Part shown: positions 59,487 to 64,000 of the stretch, one piece after another
How the letters are laid out: every line of letters begins with the position of its first letter
Position numbering within the stretch: position 1 is the first letter of the stretch
From: a virus
Reading direction: 5' to 3' (one strand)
IMG/VR virus record: IMGVR_UViG_3300029267_005544
Coordinates: 62,001 to 126,000 of that record
DNA length: 64,000 bases
The notes under the pieces: generated by a model
The model's input: the letters and a program-made list of their open reading frames with translations, nothing else
The model's database searches: none
What the model was told of the DNA's origin: nothing
Position numbers and translations under genes: made by a program

Positions 59487-60095
59487 ATGACAAACACTCC
59501 TATAATAAGACCTAAAATAACAAAGGAGTTGCGGCTAAGAATTTATAAAGAAATAATAGATTTTCCTGAAATCGGTGGAACTGAAATAATGGATAATTTA
59601 ATTCAGGAAGATCCAAGAAATGCAGCATTTTTTTTCAGCAGTAGAGTTGATAAAACTTTCACTTTAGAAGAGCTGATGATGATATATCGATGCAAAACTA
59701 TTGCTGAAGCAAAAAAAATGTATCGAAAACTTGGCCGCAATAGATCAGACGAATTCTCTATGAATAATGCTGTTATCACTCGGGCAAAAACCTGGCTCAA
59801 TAAAAATCATGCCCCAAAAACACCAAACGGCGCTGTGTATGGTGCATCAGGCCTTGGTTATGTTACTGAAAACGCACTTAATATGAATAGAGCCGCACGA
59901 TGGATGTATCCACGTTTAAGGCAAATGCAACATGAATGCATGGCCTGGAACAAAACAGCTGAAAGACTTGATAGATCCGACTCCCCCGAGCGGAAAAAGG
60001 TTTCTGAAGCTGTTCGTAGATGGGTGTCAAAGGCTATGGTTTATAGAGAGATTAAAGATAATACTGATGGAATTCGTGATCAATTTTTACATTAA
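59487..60095 (+). CDS. Protein of unknown function
   Basis: 202 residues, three bases after the previous stop, with only a distant GGAG. Basic and helical (KELRLRIYKEIIDFPEIGGT, AKKMYRKLGRNRSDE, RMYPRLRQMQHECMAWNKTA-like). No family recognised. Could act with its upstream neighbour on nucleic acid; inference from charge only. Confidence 0.5.
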   Translation: MTNTPIIRPKITKELRLRIYKEIIDFPEIGGTEIMDNLIQEDPRNAAFFFSSRVDKTFTLEELMMIYRCKTIAEAKKMYRKLGRNRSDEFSMNNAVITRAKTWLNKNHAPKTPNGAVYGASGLGYVTENALNMNRAARWMYPRLRQMQHECMAWNKTAERLDRSDSPERKKVSEAVRRWVSKAMVYREIKDNTDGIRDQFLH

Positions 60096-60122
60096 AAGGC
60101 GGGGCTTCTTAGCCCCTCCTTT
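60096..60122 (+). terminator. Intrinsic terminator
   Basis: AAAGGCGGGGC and GCCCCTCCTTT pair around TTCTTA with one mismatch and T-rich sequence after. Directly follows the stop at 60095. Confidence 0.8.
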
Positions 60123-60145
60123 ATTAATTTGTTATAGGAGGGTAC

Positions 60146-60433
60146 GTGAGTAGTAAAAGGTTTAGCAAAGAACAAATGCAATTAATGGTTAATAGGCATG
60201 GATCTGATCAAAAAATAGCTGATGCATTAGGGACAACTCGCCAGAATATACAACAGCAAAGAAATAACCTTGATATCGATCCATATAAAAAAACAGTATT
60301 AAGAAAAAGAAATGCAGATATATTAAGAATGAGAAATAATGGATGGATTATTAGTGATATAGCTCATAAATTTAAATTATCAGAACGACAGATAATTAGA
60401 ATAATAAAAAGGGGAAATAATGAAAATAATTAA
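60146..60433 (+). CDS. Small helix-turn-helix DNA-binding protein
   Basis: 95 residues, GTG start after TAGGAGGG. Two HTH-like segments: QKIADALGTTRQNIQQQRNN near residue 28 and ISDIAHKFKLSERQIIRIIK near 72. The first is Xre-like, the second resembles resolvase or sigma-4 HTHs. Likely a phage transcription regulator. It heads a tight cluster of small genes. Confidence 0.75.
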   Translation: MSSKRFSKEQMQLMVNRHGSDQKIADALGTTRQNIQQQRNNLDIDPYKKTVLRKRNADILRMRNNGWIISDIAHKFKLSERQIIRIIKRGNNENN

Positions 60434-60836
60434 TTCCGCTATATTAGAACTTGCTCTTGAATTCGCAGCAGGTGAAGCATATCAATGTGAAGTAATTGAT
60501 ACAGAAATGGAAGATTCATTAATAGGCTGCAATGCAGAATATGAATCAGCTGAAGAATGGATCAGAAACAAAGTTAAATGGTGGATTGATTCAGTCTCGG
60601 AAAAATTTAAAACATTTCACCAATCAAAGACAATCGAATATAATGAGTATACCGTTAAAGCTGCTCATATTTTTTATAAACTAAAGCTTGGTGAAACTAT
60701 TAATATAAATGACCAAACAATGATAACAAGAGTCCCTGGTGGATGGATGTGGGTTTCAGTATCACATCCAAGAAATGGGACATTTATTCCATATAATAAT
60801 GAATTTATATCAATTATTGAAGGAGAAAGTGATTAA
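60420..60836 (+). CDS. Protein of unknown function
   Basis: 138 residues, with AAAGGGGAAATA before the ATG; overlaps the HTH gene by 14 bases. Contains GEAYQCEVIDTEMEDSLIGC and VPGGWMWVSVSHPRNGTFIP. Its stop overlaps the next start. No family recognised. Confidence 0.5.
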   Translation: MKIINSAILELALEFAAGEAYQCEVIDTEMEDSLIGCNAEYESAEEWIRNKVKWWIDSVSEKFKTFHQSKTIEYNEYTVKAAHIFYKLKLGETININDQTMITRVPGGWMWVSVSHPRNGTFIPYNNEFISIIEGESD

Positions 60837-61420
60837 TGAATTACTTTATCGATACAGAATTTATTGAAGATGGTATTATCCTTGATCTTCTCAGTATTGG
60901 TATTATTTCAGAAGATGGAAAGGAAATGTATCTTCTTAACTCTGGTGCACGCATCATGAGAGCAGATAGTTGGGTAAAAAATAATGTATTAAAATACCTT
61001 CCAGGTATTACTATAACTGACAAAGGTGATATCCAATGTGATGAAAAATATCCAAACCCAATGTTCGGATGGGTTTCTATACATGGTATAATGCTCCAAA
61101 TAATTGAATTAGTCAATGGTGATAATAAACCGGTATTCTGGGCTGATTATGGAGCGTATGATTGGGTTGCTTTTGCAAGGTGTTTTGGTAGACTAATAGA
61201 TCTTCCTAAAGAATTTCCAATGTACGTAAAGGATTTTCAGATGCTTCTTGATATATGTGGAAATCCAAATTTACCACAATTGCGAAATAAAAATAATATA
61301 GAGCATAAAGCTATTGATGACGCGCGCCATCTTAAAATGCAATTTGAATATATTAATAAACGATTTGAAATAACTGTTGATGATCATGAAAACAAATCGG
61401 TATTTACAGCAGAATTATGA
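60836..61420 (+). CDS. DEDD 3'-5' exoribonuclease, Rv2179c-like
   Basis: 194 residues. MNYFIDTEFIEDG (D6, E8) with LLSIGIISEDGKEMYL, then FWADYGAYDWVAFARCFG and the late HKAIDDARHLKMQFEY match the Rv2179c-type exoribonuclease group of the DEDD superfamily. It would degrade RNA 3' ends. A good ribosome site (AAGGAGAAAG) precedes the ATG. It overlaps the small gene downstream by ATGA. Confidence 0.82.
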   Translation: MNYFIDTEFIEDGIILDLLSIGIISEDGKEMYLLNSGARIMRADSWVKNNVLKYLPGITITDKGDIQCDEKYPNPMFGWVSIHGIMLQIIELVNGDNKPVFWADYGAYDWVAFARCFGRLIDLPKEFPMYVKDFQMLLDICGNPNLPQLRNKNNIEHKAIDDARHLKMQFEYINKRFEITVDDHENKSVFTAEL

Positions 61421-61542
61421 AAATAAAACAGCCTCGTGATAAGATCGGTCGGTATCGAACTTATTATCTGGCCGCAAAAGTTCTCAAATTTGGAATATCA
61501 ATATGGCACGGAATGAGAAAAAAATTCAAACGAAAATCTTAA
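61417..61542 (+). CDS. 41-residue basic protein, tentative
   Basis: Its ATG overlaps the previous stop (ATGA). Very basic (KIKQPRDKIGRYRTYYLAAK then MRKKFKRKS), and overlaps the VRR-NUC gene by 40 bases in another frame. Coupled start and composition favour it; overlap and size speak against it. Confidence 0.35.
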   Translation: MKIKQPRDKIGRYRTYYLAAKVLKFGISIWHGMRKKFKRKS

Positions 61543-61829
61543 AAGACCTAGAGTCTTTTGGAAAGTATTGCGAATGCTTTAAAATAGAAAAGGCAAATAA
61601 GAATGGTGAGCCTGATATATTCTTTACCACATTACTTACTGGCGCTGTTTTTATTGAATGTAAGCGCCTTACCGGATATGCTAAAAGATTACAGCTATTT
61701 AAAATAGAAAAATTGAAAAATTGTGGATGTAAAGCATTTGTATGCCACTCATGGGAAGAGTGGTGCGAAATAAAAAATGAACTTGGTTTAACAAAAATAG
61801 CTGTTATCCGCTTATACAATATGGAATAA
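61503..61829 (+). CDS. VRR-NUC type nuclease
   Basis: 108 residues. E5 in RNEKKIQTKI, D38 in NGEPDIFF, E52-x-K54 in VFIECKRLTG and a following Gln-containing helix are the PD-(D/E)XK core of stand-alone phage VRR-NUC proteins. Such enzymes cut structured DNA such as junctions or flaps. No clear ribosome site; translation may depend on the upstream gene. Confidence 0.82.
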   Translation: MARNEKKIQTKILKDLESFGKYCECFKIEKANKNGEPDIFFTTLLTGAVFIECKRLTGYAKRLQLFKIEKLKNCGCKAFVCHSWEEWCEIKNELGLTKIAVIRLYNME

Positions 61830-61838
61830 CTATAATGT
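61828..61838 (+). promoter_or_regulatory. Candidate promoter motif before 61874
   Basis: ATAACTATAATG overlaps the end of the VRR-NUC gene. TATAAT is a good -10 box but no -35 box lies 17 bases upstream. Matches the cores at 30318, 33719 and 49960. Inferred. Confidence 0.4.
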
Positions 61839-61873
61839 AAAGAATAATATTCATATTAAGGAGGATATATATA

Positions 61874-63805
61874 ATGGACCAAACATTTGGTTTTATAGAA
61901 GTATGGCTCGCTGATATTTTACATATTGAATATCTTGAGTATGCGCTTGAAAATGGTTCAATTGCTGCTGCTGTCGGGCAAGATGGTTTTAATGAATCAT
62001 TTACTGCTATATCATATTTATGGGAAAAATTTGACCAAGATGATGCATTTAGACCAAGAGTGGTTGATTCAATAATTTCTGGTATGAAAATTGCAATCCA
62101 TAAATATTGGGCTAATGATGACTTGTTAAATGATTTAACAGGTGAGCGTGCAAAATTATCAGAAGTTTATCTTAACGTTATCGGAATTGGTCCTGGTAGA
62201 TTTTCGCTTGATGCAATTAAGGATGAAATAAATAATAGAAATATAAATATACATCAGGATAATAATGCTGATATAAACAACAATGAGGCCATTCCTGAAG
62301 AACAAAATGTTGATATTAAACAGAATAAGGAATTGCAGTTTGATACTATTCCAATATGGAAAACGCGAATTGAAGAAATTGTTCATATTATAAAATCGAT
62401 TACATACCTTGATCCAACTCGTGATGAAATATTTGGTGAAGATAAAGTGAGAGTTGTGTCATTTAAGGGTGAAGAAGTTAGTGATGATCAATTTGATAGA
62501 ATTATTAAAACAGCAAAAGGAATTAAAAAAAGTGTCATATGCATTTATAGCGCATCTGATGCAAATTTGATAATCGATGCGTTAAAACGTAATTATAATA
62601 TGGATGATATATCAAAATATGTATTATTTTTTATTCATTCATTACCAACAAGTAAATTTACATTAACTGAAAATGCAAAATCTCTTTGTTTTGGATATGA
62701 AATAGATGAGATATATAAAATACCAGGCACATCAAATGAAAATGACGAGATAAATAAAATAAGAAACGACAATTCGTTAAATGATGCTGAAAAGCAAGAT
62801 TCTATCAATTTAATTCTTGCAGAAAGAAAAAATTCTCCTATATATAAATTCGATGGAATATACAAAGATACTGTTACTAATGTAATATGGGCTGTTAAAG
62901 ACAGATGTATTATATACTTTTTGATTCCATATTCTACTGGAAAAAATACGGCAGTATATAAATGTATATATAACGAATTAATAAGAAGGTATTTAAAATC
63001 TTTACCATATAGAGAACTTGTCAAAATAGATCTTGAATATATGGAAAAGATGCATAGCAATAATAAAGAAGATTATATTAACTTTGCTGTAGAAAGTTCA
63101 AAAGTTATTACTGAGCAAATTAAAAAAAAAATGGAACAGCATCGCAGCCAATATAAAGAACATCTTGATCAAGCTATGGAGCATGCAAAACTATTTCAAA
63201 AATATTTTGATCAGATTTCATATTTCGATGAAAAAAAATTTATAAAAGATCAACGTAATAAAGCAAATGAAAATTATGAACAAACTATGGCAATTGATAA
63301 AATAAGTGCTATTACGGTAAAAGATAATACTGTACATGTGTATACACATAATTTATATGCGCAGGATGAAAGGACTAAACGTTGGCATGACATAGGAACT
63401 TTTCATATTGCAATAGGGATGCATAGTAATGCATATGATGCAAATAGAACAGTAATAATTAAAAATACTAAACATATGATACAAGTTGGAGCTTCAAAAA
63501 TGAATGCCCCGCATGTGTGGGAAAATGGAACCTTTTGTCATGGAAATCTTGCTTCAGGAATGATTGATGCATATAAAAGGAAAAATTTATTTGAATTAGT
63601 TTACCAATTAATATTATTTCTTGAATCAGCGAATACATCGGATTCTGCTGGTGAAAAGGTAAATAGATGGCCAGAAGTTTCAGAAGAAGTTGCATTGAAT
63701 ACAGATTATAATCAAAACTCTGTTTATGAAATAATGGAACAAATGGCACAAGCTGAAAAGAAATTTGATGATGCATTAGCAGATGCAATACCTATTCATA
63801 TTTAA
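61874..63805 (+). CDS. Protein with E2-like (ubiquitin-conjugating fold) C-terminal domain
   Basis: 643 residues, with AAGGAGG before the ATG. Residues 1-110 are helical; 110-150 is an Asn-rich linker. A middle beta-rich domain follows, then a long coiled coil (QIKKKMEQHRSQYKEHLDQA). The C-terminal ~140 residues run ITVKDNTVHVYTHN, DIGTFHIAIGMHS, APHVWENGTFCHGNLASGMI, LVYQLILFLESANTSDSAGE. The H-V...NG-x-x-C sequence and the strand order are like E2 cores around the catalytic cysteine (HPNV..G..CL). Such E2-like proteins occur in prokaryotic PRTRC and Bil-type gene sets. Fold and function are inferred; no E1 or protease partner is visible in the window. Confidence 0.5.
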   Translation: MDQTFGFIEVWLADILHIEYLEYALENGSIAAAVGQDGFNESFTAISYLWEKFDQDDAFRPRVVDSIISGMKIAIHKYWANDDLLNDLTGERAKLSEVYLNVIGIGPGRFSLDAIKDEINNRNINIHQDNNADINNNEAIPEEQNVDIKQNKELQFDTIPIWKTRIEEIVHIIKSITYLDPTRDEIFGEDKVRVVSFKGEEVSDDQFDRIIKTAKGIKKSVICIYSASDANLIIDALKRNYNMDDISKYVLFFIHSLPTSKFTLTENAKSLCFGYEIDEIYKIPGTSNENDEINKIRNDNSLNDAEKQDSINLILAERKNSPIYKFDGIYKDTVTNVIWAVKDRCIIYFLIPYSTGKNTAVYKCIYNELIRRYLKSLPYRELVKIDLEYMEKMHSNNKEDYINFAVESSKVITEQIKKKMEQHRSQYKEHLDQAMEHAKLFQKYFDQISYFDEKKFIKDQRNKANENYEQTMAIDKISAITVKDNTVHVYTHNLYAQDERTKRWHDIGTFHIAIGMHSNAYDANRTVIIKNTKHMIQVGASKMNAPHVWENGTFCHGNLASGMIDAYKRKNLFELVYQLILFLESANTSDSAGEKVNRWPEVSEEVALNTDYNQNSVYEIMEQMAQAEKKFDDALADAIPIHI

Positions 63806-63821
63806 TTAAGAGGAGGACTTA

Positions 63822-64000
63822 TTGTTAACGTTGTTTATTAATCCGAATCTAGGCTTTACTATGAACACGCTTCCAGAAGGCATGTTCAATATTATGCAAA
63901 GTATAGATGTAGGTTCAGACAACACAATACAAGTCGTTATCGAAGATAATAGACTTGAAGAAGCTCGTGAAATACTGTCCGATGCTTATACTGGTTTTGT
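63822..64000 (+). CDS. Start of a gene, cut by the window edge
   Basis: TTG at 63822 after AGAGGAGG opens a frame of at least 59 codons (MLTLFINPNLGFTMNTLPEG at the start) to the right edge. It follows the E2-like gene by 16 bases, so it is in the same operon. Too little is present to name a family; a small ubiquitin-like partner is a possibility worth checking. Confidence 0.6.
   Translation, partial: MLTLFINPNLGFTMNTLPEGMFNIMQSIDVGSDNTIQVVIEDNRLEEAREILSDAYTGF

Noticed and set aside
1-64000. CRISPR array
   Set aside because: No series of identical 20-40 base repeats with regular spacers; the fibre repeats are coding and diverged.
1-64000. Insertion sequence or transposase
   Set aside because: No transposase motif and no flanking inverted repeats with target duplication were found.

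Overview
The window is a piece of a large, AT-rich tailed-bacteriophage genome, probably a jumbo phage. It holds a terminase large subunit, a prohead protease, an HK97-like major capsid protein and long blocks of virion genes. I see no bacterial housekeeping gene and no integrase. Most starts carry AGGAG-type ribosome binding sites, and TTG or GTG starts occur, so the host uses Shine-Dalgarno initiation. I cannot name the host.

Layout. (1) Positions 1-26247, leftward: terminase (TerL), a chain of small virion or membrane-type proteins, prohead protease, probable scaffold, capsid protein, small head genes, then tail/adhesin genes ending in a giant repeat fibre that runs off the left edge. One rightward gene (22770-23165) interrupts it. 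(2) 26399-30700, rightward: two small proteins, then a cassette of DHH phosphoesterase, retron-like reverse transcriptase, RNase HI and a small protein, followed by a structured RNA and a tRNA-like fold with no anticodon arm. (3) 43570-30774, leftward: a 2112-residue single-chain RNA polymerase (beta fused to beta'), small genes including a decayed tandem duplication, a probable baseplate/spike protein, two paralogous small virion proteins and a 733-residue unknown protein. One rightward gene sits inside. (4) 43747-64000, rightward replication and nucleotide-processing region: DnaQ-like exonuclease, a TOPRIM primase fused to an MCM-like helicase, an SSB-like acidic-tailed protein, a Gp3/RDF-like zinc protein, a roughly 980-nt gene-free stretch folding as a giant ornate RNA, an exonuclease/PD-(D/E)XK fusion, an SNF2-like helicase, an HTH protein, a second DEDD nuclease, a VRR-NUC nuclease and a protein with an E2-like C-terminal domain.

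How it fits together. The rightward block at 43.7-64 kb looks like early/middle DNA metabolism, and the leftward blocks look like late virion genes. The fused polymerase lies beside virion genes, so it may serve late transcription or be carried in the particle. A short motif (TAACTAT) recurs just upstream of several transcription units and could be a phage promoter element. A motif of the type AF-DELEKIA recurs near the ends of several small late proteins and may be a capsid-targeting or protease signal.

The strongest candidates for something undescribed are the ornate RNA at about 51915-52894 and the retron-like cassette at 27463-30590, which carries its own RNase H, a DHH enzyme and an ncRNA downstream of the RT. 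All functions are read from motifs by eye. No database search or folding program was run.
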